64,000 nucleotides of DNA from Gordonia sp. SL306 (GTDB lineage Bacteria; Actinomycetota; Actinomycetes; Mycobacteriales; Mycobacteriaceae), in NCBI RefSeq assembly GCF_026625785.1, contig NZ_CP113063.1, positions 4,650,001 to 4,714,000 on the forward strand, read 5' to 3'. Position 1 is the stretch's first letter. Every line of letters begins with the position of its first letter. The notes below the pieces were generated by a model. That model was not told where the DNA came from. It was given only the letters and a program-made list of their open reading frames with translations, and made no database searches. Position numbers and translations under genes: made by a program. Shown piece by piece: positions 8,835-17,945 of this stretch.

Positions 8835-10496
8835 TCAGCTCGTCGGCACCTGCGGGAGAACGTCTGCTCTACCGTGTTCGCGGAACTCATCGGCGAGTCG
8901 GGCCGCCCGGATCTCGTCGAACGGGTGGTAGTCACCGTCCCGGAACTCGAAGATCGGGTCGTCGGTGAACCAGGCCGCACGTCGTAACGCGGGTTTGTCG
9001 AGCTTGCGGGTGGCGGTGAGGGGGAGCGCATCGGTCAGTCGCACCAGCGACGGCGTCCACTTGGTGCCCAGATCGGGCTGCGCGGAGATGAATTCGGCGA
9101 AGGCCTGTGGATCGAAATCGACCGCGGGCAACTCGAGCGTGACCATCACCCGGTCGCCGGTGCGCGGATCGGGGATGCCGTAGGCGGCCACGCCTCGCAG
9201 GCCGGGGAACCGGGCGACGATCCGCTCGAGCGGTGCGGTGGCGAAGTTCTCGGAGTCGACGCGGATCCAGTCACTGGTGCGACCGGCGAACCAGAAGACG
9301 CCGTCGGCGTCCCGGTAGGCGAGGTCGCCGGACCAGTAATCACCGTCGCGGATCTTCTCTGCCGTCGCCTCGGGATTGTTGTAGTAGCCCTCGAAGCGGT
9401 CGCCGCCGCCGCGCGCCACGATCTCCCCGATCGCCTCCTCGGCGTTCGTCATGATCCCGTCCCCATCGAAAATCGCAGGAGGACAGGGTGTTCCGTCGTC
9501 TTTCAGGATCTCCAGACCTATCTCGGGCCGGGGAATCCCGAGTGCACCCGGTGGGGTGTCGGGGTCCCGCAGGATGACGCAGACTCCCTCGGAGGAGCCA
9601 TAGGACTCGATGATCCGGCAGCCGAACCGGCGCGTGAACTCCGCACGGTCGACGGCAGACGCCTCGGTCCCGAAGCCGAGCCGGAGGTCGGTGTGCGATT
9701 CGTCGGGCGATTCGGGCTGGGCAAGGATGTAGGTCAGAGACCGGCCGACATAGTTGAAGAACGTGGCGCCGAAGCGCCGGACGTCCGGGAGGAACCCCGA
9801 CGCGCTGAATCGAGGACGGATGGCGAACGTCCCGCCGTAGGCGAGGATCGGCGCCCAGGCGCTCATCAACGCATTGCCGTGGAAGAGCGGCATGGCGTTG
9901 TATGCGACGTCGTGGCGGCCGAGGCCGCGGACATTGAGTTCGCCGATCGCGGCGAGCCGCGCGGAGCTGCAGATCACCGCCTTGGGTGCCCCCGTGGACC
10001 CCGAGGTGAACAGCAGCAGCAGATCGTGATTGACGCCGCGGAACGTGGGGAAGTCGTCGATGCGGGCATGTCGGTGGTCGTCGATCACGGTGGCGTAGTG
10101 CGCTGAGTCGGTCTCGAGGGTCTCGACGTCGCCGCAGTCGGGGATCAACTCACGGCGCGAGGCCCCGACGAGGACCAGTCCGCAGTCGGTGCGCCGGACA
10201 TCGGCGGCGAGTTCGGCGCCGCGCCGGGTCGGATTGACACCGACCACGGTGACGCCGGCGAGCGCGGCACCACCGATGAGGAACAGATACTCGGGGTCGT
10301 TGTCCATCAGGACGCCGACGTGCCACGGGCCGGGCCGGGGGCCGCGCAGTCGCCTGAGCGCTGCGGCCCGTACCGCCGACTCCGTGACGAACTCGCGCCA
10401 CGTCCATGCGTCGTCACCGGAACGCAGTGCGATGCCCGGATCGTCGCTGCGGGCGGCGAGAAGGTCGGCGATCGTCCTCGTCGACGGGTTGGTCAT
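8835..10496 (-). CDS. fadD: Fatty-acyl-CoA/AMP ligase (FadD family)
   Basis: A 553-residue ANL-superfamily enzyme that activates a carboxylic acid as acyl-AMP and then acyl-CoA. The AMP-binding P-loop is FTSGSTGAPK (residues 163-172). ESYGSSEGV matches the A5 motif, and YWSGDLAYRDADGVFWFAGR matches A7/A8. The C-terminal catalytic Lys is probably in ATRKLDKPALRR. The architecture resembles mycobacterial FadD17/FadD1-type ligases, but the substrate is not readable from sequence. The gene is convergent with the desaturase and divergent from the cysG-like gene, with 146 bp between starts that contain an inverted repeat. Confidence 0.85.
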   Translation of the reverse strand: MTNPSTRTIADLLAARSDDPGIALRSGDDAWTWREFVTESAVRAAALRRLRGPRPGPWHVGVLMDNDPEYLFLIGGAALAGVTVVGVNPTRRGAELAADVRRTDCGLVLVGASRRELIPDCGDVETLETDSAHYATVIDDHRHARIDDFPTFRGVNHDLLLLFTSGSTGAPKAVICSSARLAAIGELNVRGLGRHDVAYNAMPLFHGNALMSAWAPILAYGGTFAIRPRFSASGFLPDVRRFGATFFNYVGRSLTYILAQPESPDESHTDLRLGFGTEASAVDRAEFTRRFGCRIIESYGSSEGVCVILRDPDTPPGALGIPRPEIGLEILKDDGTPCPPAIFDGDGIMTNAEEAIGEIVARGGGDRFEGYYNNPEATAEKIRDGDYWSGDLAYRDADGVFWFAGRTSDWIRVDSENFATAPLERIVARFPGLRGVAAYGIPDPRTGDRVMVTLELPAVDFDPQAFAEFISAQPDLGTKWTPSLVRLTDALPLTATRKLDKPALRRAAWFTDDPIFEFRDGDYHPFDEIRAARLADEFREHGRADVLPQVPTS

Positions 10497-10529
10497 CCGG
10501 GCACCCTTCTGTGACGTCGGTTACGTGGC

Positions 10530-10550
10530 GGTGATCCGCAACGTATCACC
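10530..10550. promoter_or_regulatory. Inverted repeat upstream of fadD and cysG/cobA
   Basis: GGTGAT at 10530-10535 is mirrored by ATCACC at 10545-10550 with a 9-nt spacer. It lies ~35 bp upstream of the fadD-like start in the divergent intergenic region. It could be a regulator operator; no particular regulator is indicated. Confidence 0.3.
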
Positions 10551-10642
10551 GTGATCGCGCCGCCTCGGTGATCCGGCGTCCGGTACCGCAGGCGTCGTCC
10601 TGGCGAGGGTCGACCGTGGTTCGGACGGTAGGCTCGTGGCTC

Positions 10643-11872
10643 ATGTCGGCACCAGCATCCGCAGACGGCTCGTCCGGCGGTCACTACCTCGTGGGCCTCG
10701 ATCTGACCGGCCGCAAGGTCGTCCTCGTGGGCGGGGGATCGGTGGCACAGCGGCGACTGCCCAATCTGGTCGCTGCGGGCGCACAGGTGCATGTCGTCGC
10801 AATCGACCCGACGCCCGCCGTCGAATCCACCCCCGGGGTCACCGTGTACCGCCGCGCCTACCAGGAGGACGATCTCGTCGGGGCCTGGTACGTGATGGCC
10901 TGCACCGACGATCCCGAGGTCAACGAGCGGGTCGTCGCCGATGCCGAGGCACGTCACACCTTCTGCGTCCGCACCGACGACGCCCGGTTCGGCACGGCGG
11001 TCACGCCGGCCTCCGGCCGCCATCGGGACCTCCAGTTCGGCGTGCTCGCCGGCGGAGACCATCGGCAGTCGGCGGCGTTGCGCGCAGCGATCGGACGTGC
11101 CCTCGCCGACGGTTCGCTGACCGTCGACGACGATGCGCCCCATCCGCCGGGCGTAGCGCTGGTCGGCGGAGGTCCCGGCGACCCCGATCTGATCACCGTG
11201 CGAGGCCAGAAGCTCCTGCAGGCGGCCGATGTGGTGGTCGCCGACCGGCTCGCGCCACCTCAACTGCTCGCCGAACTGGGGCCGCAGGTCGAGATCGTCG
11301 ACGCCGCGAAGGTGCCCTACGGGCGCGCCATGAAACAAGAGGCAATCAACGCCGTCCTGGTGGATCGCGCCACGGCGGGGAAGTTCGTGGTGCGGCTCAA
11401 GGGCGGTGACCCGTATGTCTACGGCCGCGGATTCGAAGAGGTCCAGGCTTGCGTCGAGGCCGGCGTCCCGGTGACCGTCGTCCCCGGGATCAGCAGTCCG
11501 ATCGCGGTACCCGCGTCGGCGGGCATCCCGGTCACGCATCGCGGTGTCACGCATGAGGTGGTGATCGCCTCGGGGCACGTCCCGCCCGGCCACCCGGACT
11601 CGCTGATCGACTGGTCGGCCGTCGCCCGGCTACGAGGCACCTTGGTGCTGATGATGGCGGTGGAGCGGGTCGACGTGTTCGCCGACGCGCTGCTCGCCGG
11701 CGGAAAGCCGGCGCATACGCCCGTCGCGATGATCGAGAACGGCTCCCTGCCGACGCAGCGCGTGCTGCGTACCGACCTCGCCGGTGCGGCGGCGACCGCC
11801 CGGGAGCACGACCTGCGGCCACCGGCGATCGTGGTGATCGGCGACGTCGCCGGGTTCACCGACGCATCCTGA
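10643..11872 (+). CDS. cysG: Siroheme synthase-type uroporphyrinogen-III C-methyltransferase
   Basis: A 409-residue fusion. The N-terminal part (about 15-155) resembles precorrin-2 dehydrogenase/ferrochelatase with the NAD loop VVLVGGGSVAQRRLPNL. The C-terminal part (about 170-400) is the SAM-dependent SUMT domain with LVGGGPGDPDLITVRG, VVRLKGGDPYVYGRG and VPGISSPIAVPA. SUMT makes precorrin-2, the branch point for siroheme and cobalamin, so it belongs with the cobalamin genes at 1124-5268. The same gene is annotated cysG next to cobB in M. tuberculosis. The start at 10643 is the ATG closest to the conserved region; an in-frame start 75 nt upstream has no family support. The siroheme dehydrogenase/chelatase activity is inferred. 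Confidence 0.9.
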   Translation: MSAPASADGSSGGHYLVGLDLTGRKVVLVGGGSVAQRRLPNLVAAGAQVHVVAIDPTPAVESTPGVTVYRRAYQEDDLVGAWYVMACTDDPEVNERVVADAEARHTFCVRTDDARFGTAVTPASGRHRDLQFGVLAGGDHRQSAALRAAIGRALADGSLTVDDDAPHPPGVALVGGGPGDPDLITVRGQKLLQAADVVVADRLAPPQLLAELGPQVEIVDAAKVPYGRAMKQEAINAVLVDRATAGKFVVRLKGGDPYVYGRGFEEVQACVEAGVPVTVVPGISSPIAVPASAGIPVTHRGVTHEVVIASGHVPPGHPDSLIDWSAVARLRGTLVLMMAVERVDVFADALLAGGKPAHTPVAMIENGSLPTQRVLRTDLAGAAATAREHDLRPPAIVVIGDVAGFTDAS

Positions 11873-11984
11873 CATCCGTTCCGACCTGGACGTCTGATCA
11901 GGACGTCCGACCCTGCGACGATGCCCATCAACGGGTCAATGGCGATTGGCATATTCCACTCCGGGGGCGGTAGCGTCGGGCTTT

Positions 11985-13502
11985 ATGTCCGCACCGGAAA
12001 CGTCGAGCCCCGGGCACACCGCCGTGCCGGAATACCGCAACGTCTTCGGTCCCGCGATCATCGTCCTGAGCGGGATGCAGCTGCTGATGGTGCTCGACGG
12101 CACCGTCGCGGCTCTGGCGCTGCCGCGGATCCGCGACGGCCTGCAACTCTCCGAATCCGGCGCTAACTGGATCATCAGCAGTTACGTGCTCGCCTTCGGT
12201 GGACTGATGCTGCTCGGCGGTCGGCTCGGCGACACCTTCGGTCGCAAGCGCATGTTCATCGTCGGCGTCGTCGCGTTCACCGCGACATCGTTGTTGTGCG
12301 GTCTCGCGTGGAACGAGACGAGCCTGATCATCGGTCGGGCGCTGCAGGGCGCGTCGGCCGCCGTCGCCGCACCGACGGCGATGGCACTGGTCGCGACGAC
12401 GTTCGCGCCGGGCAAGGCCCGTAGCCAGGCGTTTGCGATCTACGCCGCGATGACCGGCGTCGGGTCGGTCGCCGGACTCATCCTGGGAGGCGTCCTCACG
12501 CAGGTGTCGTGGCGGCTGGTGTTCCTGATCAACGTCCCGATCGGGGTGCTCGTCGCCGTCGGCGCGATCGCCGTCCTCCGCGAGTCGCAGGGCGAGCGCC
12601 TCTCACTGGATGTGCCGGGCGCGATTCTCGCGACCCTCGGTTGCTCGTTGCTGGTGCTGGCGGTCAACGAGGGGCCGAGCGGTTGGGCCCGGCCGGTCGT
12701 GGTCGGCTCGTTCGTCCTGGGGGCGCTCGCGCTGATCGCCTTCGTGTTCGTCGAGCGCCGGGCGAGCAACCCGATCCTTCCGTTCGTCATCTTCGAGAAC
12801 CGCAACCGCGTCGCCGCCTTGGCGTCGATCTTCCTGGCCAGCATGATCATGATGTGCATGGCGGTGTTCATCTCGCTGTACCTCCAGGGCATCCTCAAGT
12901 ACTCGCCGATCCAGAGCGGGCTGGCCGTCGTGCCGTTCGCCTTCGGGCTCGGTGTGGCGGCCGCGATCGCCTCCAAGCTGGCCCTGATGATCCAGCCGCG
13001 CTGGCTGGTGCTGGTCGGTGGCGCGATCATCCTCGCCGGCTGCCTATACGCCTCGTCGATCGCCACCGCGACCCCGGGATATTTCCCGAGCATCGCGCTC
13101 CCCGTCGTCGTCATCGGTTTCGGCGTCGGCTTCGCCGTCATACCGCTCACGCTGTCGGTGGTCGCCGGGGTCGGGCCGATGGAGATCGGTCCGCTCACCG
13201 CGCTCGCACAGGTCGCACAGAACCTGGGCGGAGCAATCGGACTCGTCGCCGTCGGTGCTGCGGTCACCTCGCGCGCCCTGTCGGAGGGCGGCACCACGCG
13301 CCCGGTCGAGGACATGAACCCGACCGAGCTGGCCGCCCAGGCCAGCGGCTACGGGCTGGCGTTCGCGTGCTGTGCCGGTATCGCGGTGCTCGCGGCCGTC
13401 GTCGTGATGTTCATGCGGTTCACGCCGGAAGAGGTCGCGGAGGGACAGGCTGCGCAAGAAGCGGCCAACGCGTCGCTCGACGTCGACCCCGAGCATCCCT
13501 GA
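11985..13502 (+). CDS. efpA: DHA2-family (14-TMS) MFS efflux transporter, EfpA-like
   Basis: A 505-residue proton-coupled exporter in the plasma membrane. Family motifs are MQLLMVLDGTVAALALP (helix 1, motif D1), GGRLGDTFGRKR (motif A) and GRALQGASAA (motif B). Helices are visible along the chain up to VLAAVVVMFMRF near the C-terminus. Its place between cysG and proS, and the sequence FGGLMLLGGRLGDT, match EfpA of mycobacteria, an essential-type efflux pump linked to drug tolerance and lipid export. The start at 11985 was chosen because it is followed directly by the cytoplasmic tail and helix 1. Confidence 0.85.
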   Translation: MSAPETSSPGHTAVPEYRNVFGPAIIVLSGMQLLMVLDGTVAALALPRIRDGLQLSESGANWIISSYVLAFGGLMLLGGRLGDTFGRKRMFIVGVVAFTATSLLCGLAWNETSLIIGRALQGASAAVAAPTAMALVATTFAPGKARSQAFAIYAAMTGVGSVAGLILGGVLTQVSWRLVFLINVPIGVLVAVGAIAVLRESQGERLSLDVPGAILATLGCSLLVLAVNEGPSGWARPVVVGSFVLGALALIAFVFVERRASNPILPFVIFENRNRVAALASIFLASMIMMCMAVFISLYLQGILKYSPIQSGLAVVPFAFGLGVAAAIASKLALMIQPRWLVLVGGAIILAGCLYASSIATATPGYFPSIALPVVVIGFGVGFAVIPLTLSVVAGVGPMEIGPLTALAQVAQNLGGAIGLVAVGAAVTSRALSEGGTTRPVEDMNPTELAAQASGYGLAFACCAGIAVLAAVVVMFMRFTPEEVAEGQAAQEAANASLDVDPEHP

Positions 13503-13550
13503 GCGCATCCGACGCGATGATTTTCCTCGCCGCGGCGGGTCTAGGTCTGT

Positions 13551-14081
13551 ATGACGACCAAGAACCTGGCCGACCTGTACCAGCTCGCCACGCTCGACTG
13601 GGACCCGATAGCCGCGCGCCTCGACGCCGGGGTGTCACAGGCTCCGGGGACCGGCGGACCTGACCGGCACACCTGGTGGCTGGCGACCATCGACGCCGAC
13701 GGCCACCCACACGTGGCCGGTGTCGGAGCGCTCTGGCACGACGGCGCCTTGTGGTTCGAGACGGGCGCCGAGACCCGGAAGGGGCGCAACGTCGCCAGGG
13801 ACCCGCGATGCACGTTGTCGCTGGCGATGCATGACTACGACCTCGTCGTCGAGGGAGAGGCGCATCGGGTCACCGAGCCCGACGTCGTGGCCGAGATGGC
13901 CGAACAGTGGGCCGTCGACTGGCCGTGTCGCGTCGACGACAGCGGGGTCGCGCTCACCGCGGACTTCAGCGCACCGTCGGCGGGCCCGCCGCCCTGGTAC
14001 GTCTATCGCGTCACGCCGCGTGCGGCCACCGCGCTGCTGACCGTGGAGCCGGGTGGTGCCACCCGATTCACGTTCGACTGA
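13551..14081 (+). CDS. Pyridoxamine-5'-phosphate-oxidase-like flavin/F420 split-barrel protein
   Basis: A 176-residue protein with the split-barrel fold pattern: TWWLATIDADGHPHVAGVGALW, then ALWFETGAETRKGRNVARDPR, then LVVEGEAHRV. This pattern is shared by FMN- or F420-dependent reductases and haem-binding relatives in actinobacteria. The cofactor and substrate cannot be read from sequence. The 48 nt after efpA contain no clear terminator. The C-terminus WYVYRVTPRAATALL is typical of the group. Convergent with yaaA. Confidence 0.8.
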   Translation: MTTKNLADLYQLATLDWDPIAARLDAGVSQAPGTGGPDRHTWWLATIDADGHPHVAGVGALWHDGALWFETGAETRKGRNVARDPRCTLSLAMHDYDLVVEGEAHRVTEPDVVAEMAEQWAVDWPCRVDDSGVALTADFSAPSAGPPPWYVYRVTPRAATALLTVEPGGATRFTFD

Positions 14082-14090
14082 ACGAGGCGC

Positions 14091-14831
14091 TCAGTCGGTG
14101 ACGACGACAATCGTGTCGTCCGAGGCGATCTCGGCCCGCTGACCGGCGTCGGCCAGCACGGCGGCCAGCGCGTTGACCTCCCGTACGTTCCGTCGGGTCC
14201 GCACCAACTCGCGCGCCATCAGCCCCTTGTAGTGCTTGTTGAAGTGGCTGACCACTTTTCGGCTACCGTCGGCCGCCTCGGTGACCACCGTCGCCGTGAC
14301 CGCGCCCCGGATCGGGCCGAGCTGCTGATAGATGCCCGACCGGAGATCGACGACGAAATCGTCCACCGTCTCGAGACTGTCGGACAGGTCGGGCTTCCAC
14401 ACCGAGGCCAGCGTCGGCAGCCCGGGCAGCTTCGAGCCGCCCGACAACCGATACGCCGGGATCATGTCCGGAGCGCGAACCACACCGAACAACGCCGACC
14501 CCACGGCCAGACGGTCGGCGGCCTTGGATCTGCCGGCGCGGGTGAGCGACCCGTGGTCGAGCGCGTCGTAGAGAACTCCCGTATAGCGCTCGATCGCGGG
14601 GCGGGTAGGAGCGAGCCAGAGGTCGGCATTACGGTCGATCTCGCCGAGCTGGGTGCGGCCGAGGCCGAGCGCCTCGCGACTGGCGTCGAGATCGCTCGCG
14701 AGATCGACTATCGCCTCGGCGATGCGCTTGCGGATCGGATTCAGCTCGGGGAACGACAGGGTGTCCAGGTCGAGTGGGGCACCTCGCCCGCCGTCGGATT
14801 TGGTCTCGGAGGGAGGCAGGATGACGAGCAC
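14091..14831 (-). CDS. yaaA: YaaA/DUF328 peroxide-stress protein
   Basis: A 246-residue YaaA-family protein; E. coli YaaA lowers intracellular iron and DNA damage during peroxide stress. The N-terminus LVILPPSETKSDGG is the actinobacterial form of the YaaA start. KVVSHFNKHYKGLMAREL matches the conserved C-terminal region. The start is a GTG at 14831 that places this motif at the N-terminus; the open frame continues upstream antisense to proS but that stretch has no family character. Convergent with the split-barrel gene and divergent from proS. Confidence 0.82.
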   Translation of the reverse strand: MLVILPPSETKSDGGRGAPLDLDTLSFPELNPIRKRIAEAIVDLASDLDASREALGLGRTQLGEIDRNADLWLAPTRPAIERYTGVLYDALDHGSLTRAGRSKAADRLAVGSALFGVVRAPDMIPAYRLSGGSKLPGLPTLASVWKPDLSDSLETVDDFVVDLRSGIYQQLGPIRGAVTATVVTEAADGSRKVVSHFNKHYKGLMARELVRTRRNVREVNALAAVLADAGQRAEIASDDTIVVVTD

Positions 14832-14921
14832 CGCAACACCATAACCGGGGGGAACGACGGGGTCGGGAACCGTCCCATACCGCAGGGCCGTGACCGAAGG
14901 CTCCCGACTAAGGTGAACCCC

Positions 14922-16664
14922 GTGATCACACGGATGTCGACCCTGTTCCTGCGTACTCTCCGCGACGATCCGGCCGACGCCGAGGTGCCCAGCCACAAGC
15001 TGCTGGTCCGGGCCGGCTACGTGCGACGTACCGCGCCCGGCGTCTACAGCTGGCTGCCGCTGGGCCTGCGCGTCCTCAAGGCCGTCGAGAACGTCGTCCG
15101 GGAGGAGATGTCCGCGATCGGTGCGCAAGAGATCCTGTTGCCCGCGCTGCTGCCGCGTGACCCCTACGAGTCGACCGGCAGGTGGACCGAATACGGCGAC
15201 AGCCTGTTTCGGCTCAAGGACCGCAAGGGTGCGGACATGCTGCTCGGCCCGACGCACGAGGAGCTGTTCACCCAGCTCGTGAAGGGTGAGTACTCCTCGT
15301 ACAAGGATCTGCCGGTGATCCTCTACCAGATCCAGAGCAAGTACCGCGACGAGGAGCGGCCCCGAGCGGGCATCCTGCGCGGCCGCGAGTTCGTCATGAA
15401 AGACGCCTATTCGTTCGACCTCGACGACGACGGGCTCAAGACCTCCTACAACGCCCACCGCGAGGCGTATCAGAAGATCTTCCGGCGCCTGGAGGTCAGC
15501 TATGTGATCGTCGCTGCGACGTCGGGGGCGATGGGTGGCAGCGCGTCGGAGGAGTTCCTCGCGGAGAGCGAGGTCGGCGAGGACACGTTCGTGCGTTGCC
15601 TCGACTCGGGCTATGCGGCGAACGTCGAAGCGGTGATCACACCTGCGCCCGCGCCGATCCCGTTCGACGGCCTCCCCGAGGCCAAGGTGCACGACACACC
15701 GGACACCCCGACCATCGAGACCCTCGTGCAGTGGGCGAATGCGACCTTCGAGCACACCTACGGCGGATACGACACGCTGAAGAACGTGATGGTGAAAATC
15801 CGTCAGCCGGGTGGCGACTGGGAGATCACCGGTATCGGTGTCCCCGGCGACCGTGAGGTCGACATGAAGCGGCTCGAGGCCGCTGTCGAGCCGGCCGAGG
15901 TGGAGTTGCTGACCGACGAGGACTTCGCCGCCAACCCGTTCCTGGTGAAGGGGTACATCGGCCCGAAGGGGTTGGCGGCCAACGGGATCAAGTACCTGGT
16001 GGATCCGCGCGTGGTGGACGGTACGTCGTGGATCACGGGTGCCGACGAATCGGGGAAGCACTACGTCGATCTGGTGGCAGGCCGAGACTTCACGCCCGAC
16101 GGCACCGTCGAGGCGGCCGAGGTGCGCGACGGCGACCCGTCGCCGGACGGCAAAGGCCCGCTCGTCTCCGCCAAGGGCATCGAGATCGGCCACATCTTCC
16201 AGTTGGGTCAGAAGTACACCAACGCCTTCGAGGTCGACGTCCTCGGCGAGAGCGGCAAGCCGGTGCGTCTCACCATGGGCTCCTACGGCGTCGGCGTGTC
16301 ACGACTGGTCGCGGTGATCGCCGAGCAGTGCCATGACGAGAAGGGCTTGAGGTGGCCGCGTTCGGTCGCGCCGTTCGCGGTGCACCTCGTCATCGCGAAC
16401 AAGGACGAAGCCGCGATCACCGGCGCGCACGAGTTGGCCGAGGATCTCGACGCGGCCGGACTGTCGGTGCTGCTCGACGACCGCAAGGCCTCACCGGGTG
16501 TCAAGTTCAAGGATGCCGAGCTGCTCGGGATGCCTGTCGTCGTGGTGGTGGGACGCGGATATGCCAACGGCACCATCGAGATCCGCGACCGTTTCACCGG
16601 GGAGACCACCGAGGTCGCCGTCGGGGATGCCGTGGCGGAGGTCACCGCGGCCGCCCGCGGCTGA
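14922..16664 (+). CDS. proS: Prolyl-tRNA synthetase (bacterial type with editing insert)
   Basis: A 580-residue class II synthetase that charges tRNA-Pro. Motif 1 is in VVREEMSAIGAQEILLPALLPRD. Motif 2 is in YQIQSKYRDEERPRAGILRGREF. Motif 3 is near YGVGVSRL. The INS editing domain lies between motifs 2 and 3 (about 230-390) and removes mischarged Ala-tRNA-Pro. The C-terminal anticodon-binding domain contains LLDDRKASPGVKFKDAELLG. The GTG at 14922 is 12 nt before the first ATG, and it or the ATG at 14934 could be used. The long open frame upstream is antisense to yaaA and not coding. Confidence 0.95.
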   Translation: MITRMSTLFLRTLRDDPADAEVPSHKLLVRAGYVRRTAPGVYSWLPLGLRVLKAVENVVREEMSAIGAQEILLPALLPRDPYESTGRWTEYGDSLFRLKDRKGADMLLGPTHEELFTQLVKGEYSSYKDLPVILYQIQSKYRDEERPRAGILRGREFVMKDAYSFDLDDDGLKTSYNAHREAYQKIFRRLEVSYVIVAATSGAMGGSASEEFLAESEVGEDTFVRCLDSGYAANVEAVITPAPAPIPFDGLPEAKVHDTPDTPTIETLVQWANATFEHTYGGYDTLKNVMVKIRQPGGDWEITGIGVPGDREVDMKRLEAAVEPAEVELLTDEDFAANPFLVKGYIGPKGLAANGIKYLVDPRVVDGTSWITGADESGKHYVDLVAGRDFTPDGTVEAAEVRDGDPSPDGKGPLVSAKGIEIGHIFQLGQKYTNAFEVDVLGESGKPVRLTMGSYGVGVSRLVAVIAEQCHDEKGLRWPRSVAPFAVHLVIANKDEAAITGAHELAEDLDAAGLSVLLDDRKASPGVKFKDAELLGMPVVVVVGRGYANGTIEIRDRFTGETTEVAVGDAVAEVTAAARG

Positions 16665-16689
16665 CGCGGGGTTCCGCATCGGCTGATCG

Positions 16690-16786
16690 GTGCTGTCGAC
16701 GCGAGAACGGTTGCTGTCGGCGGTATTGGCGTTGCTGTCGGCGGAACCTCGGTTGCTGTCGACGGGATTGGCGTTGCCGTCGGCGA
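16690..16786. repeat. Five-unit array with exact 21-bp period between convergent genes
   Basis: The core GCTGTCG (last copy GCCGTCG) starts at 16692, 16713, 16734, 16755 and 16776, exactly 21 bp apart. The extended unit is GTTGCTGTCGRCG with variable filler. It occupies most of the 127-bp gap between the 3' ends of proS and the DUF4439 gene. No perfect stem with a T tract is visible, so it is not a plain terminator. Confidence 0.7.
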
Positions 16787-16791
16787 GGGGG

Positions 16792-17226
16792 TCAGCCGGG
16801 ACGGCCCGGGAAGGCGACCGTGGCCGGCGAGATCCGCGCTGCGACCCGCCAGGTGCCTGCGCGTACCGACGAGTCGGTGAGGCCGTCGAGCCCCAGCCGG
16901 CGGGCGACGCTGTTCTCGGCACGTTCCAGGAGTGCCCGATACGCGACCGTGCAGTCCACCTCGGCGGCGAGGAGTGCCTTCACCGCGGAGACCGAATCGT
17001 CGACGGTCAGCGGCAGCGTGTAGCCGGCGGCCGACTCCGGAACCGTCGCCTTGGCCGCGTTGAGCGCGGCCACCAGCTCGTCGCGTCGGGCCCGGTGTGC
17101 CGCGGCGTACTCGGCGACGGTGTCGCGCCGGGCGGCCGACACGAAGGCGGTCGAGACACCGTAGGTGAAGATCGCCGCATTCTCCGCGTTGACGGCCGCG
17201 GCCAGAGCATCGGTGGTCGCGGTCAT
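16792..17226 (-). CDS. DUF4439 ferritin-like protein
   Basis: A 144-residue helical protein with the DUF4439 (ferritin-like) pattern: ALAAAVNAENAAIFTYGVS, then HRARRDELVAAL, then SVSAVKALLAAEVDCTVAYR. The Glu and His positions (AENAAI, HRARRDEL) could bind metal, but a full di-iron site is not certain. Its start overlaps the stop of the upstream lipoprotein-like gene as ATGA at 17223-17226, so the two are co-translated. The same two-gene unit lies between proS and rimP in mycobacteria (Rv2844/Rv2843 positions). Function unknown. Confidence 0.8.
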   Translation of the reverse strand: MTATTDALAAAVNAENAAIFTYGVSTAFVSAARRDTVAEYAAAHRARRDELVAALNAAKATVPESAAGYTLPLTVDDSVSAVKALLAAEVDCTVAYRALLERAENSVARRLGLDGLTDSSVRAGTWRVAARISPATVAFPGRPG

Positions 17227-17768
17227 GCGAGTTGTACCTCCACCATGCTGGTCACCGACGCGCCGACGGCGCCGGCGAGTCCTGCCGAGTATCCGCTCAG
17301 GTTGACGCTCGCGTCGCCTGCCGTGCGCGCCGACCGTGCGAGTTGTGCACGAAGAGCATCGACGGTGCTCGCGGTCGGTGCCGGTGCCGGTGTCGCGGGA
17401 CTGTTCGGGGGCGCCGACGCGGGCGCCGACGACGGCGTCGCAGCGCCCGGTACCGAGATCCGCCCGGCGGTCTGCTCATCGAGGCGCGCAACCTCTTCGC
17501 GGAGAGCGTTGGCGTGTTCACCGCGCTGCTCGGCGACCACGCCGAGCGCATTCGCATACTCCGGTGTGCGGGGCGCCAGTGACTGCGCAGAGGCCTGATC
17601 GGCGAATGCGGCATCGGCGAGAGGCACGAGCGCGGCCGCCGTGATCTGTTCGGGGGACGGTCCGCTGTCGCAGGCCGCCACCGTTGCCGCAGCGACGGTT
17701 CCGACCGTGACGGCGAGGCCACCGCGCAGCACCGCGCGGCGCGTCAGGGGTGAGGTCACGCGACACAT
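17223..17768 (-). CDS. Tat/lipoprotein-type exported protein of unknown function
   Basis: A 181-residue protein with an N-terminal export signal: twin arginine in LTRRAVLRG, a hydrophobic stretch GLAVTVGTVAAATV, and a lipobox-like VAAC with Cys at about 33. The mature part is helical with Ala/Pro/Thr-rich linkers (APASAPPNSPATPAPAPTAS) and ends in a second helical segment. It is likely a surface lipoprotein. The start at 17768 was chosen because the signal peptide begins there. It is divergent from rimP and overlaps the DUF4439 gene by 4 nt. Confidence 0.75.
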   Translation of the reverse strand: MCRVTSPLTRRAVLRGGLAVTVGTVAAATVAACDSGPSPEQITAAALVPLADAAFADQASAQSLAPRTPEYANALGVVAEQRGEHANALREEVARLDEQTAGRISVPGAATPSSAPASAPPNSPATPAPAPTASTVDALRAQLARSARTAGDASVNLSGYSAGLAGAVGASVTSMVEVQLA

Positions 17769-17945
17769 GATGCCAGTTGATGCGGCCGCGTCCGGGACGG
17801 GCGCAGGAGCCATGGCCGCCCGGTCCGGGGCCGGCGTCCGGACCGAACCGGATCCACTAGGATGATTGCGTCTCACCGGTCGAATGGCCGCCCAGCGGCG
17901 CCCCCCGGGGAGCGCCGTCGGGACAACTGAAGACGAGGAGCGCCC

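Noticed and set aside
14232..14921. N-terminal extension of proS (810-codon frame)
   Set aside because: The stretch is antisense to yaaA and lacks synthetase motifs; proS begins at 14922 or 14934.
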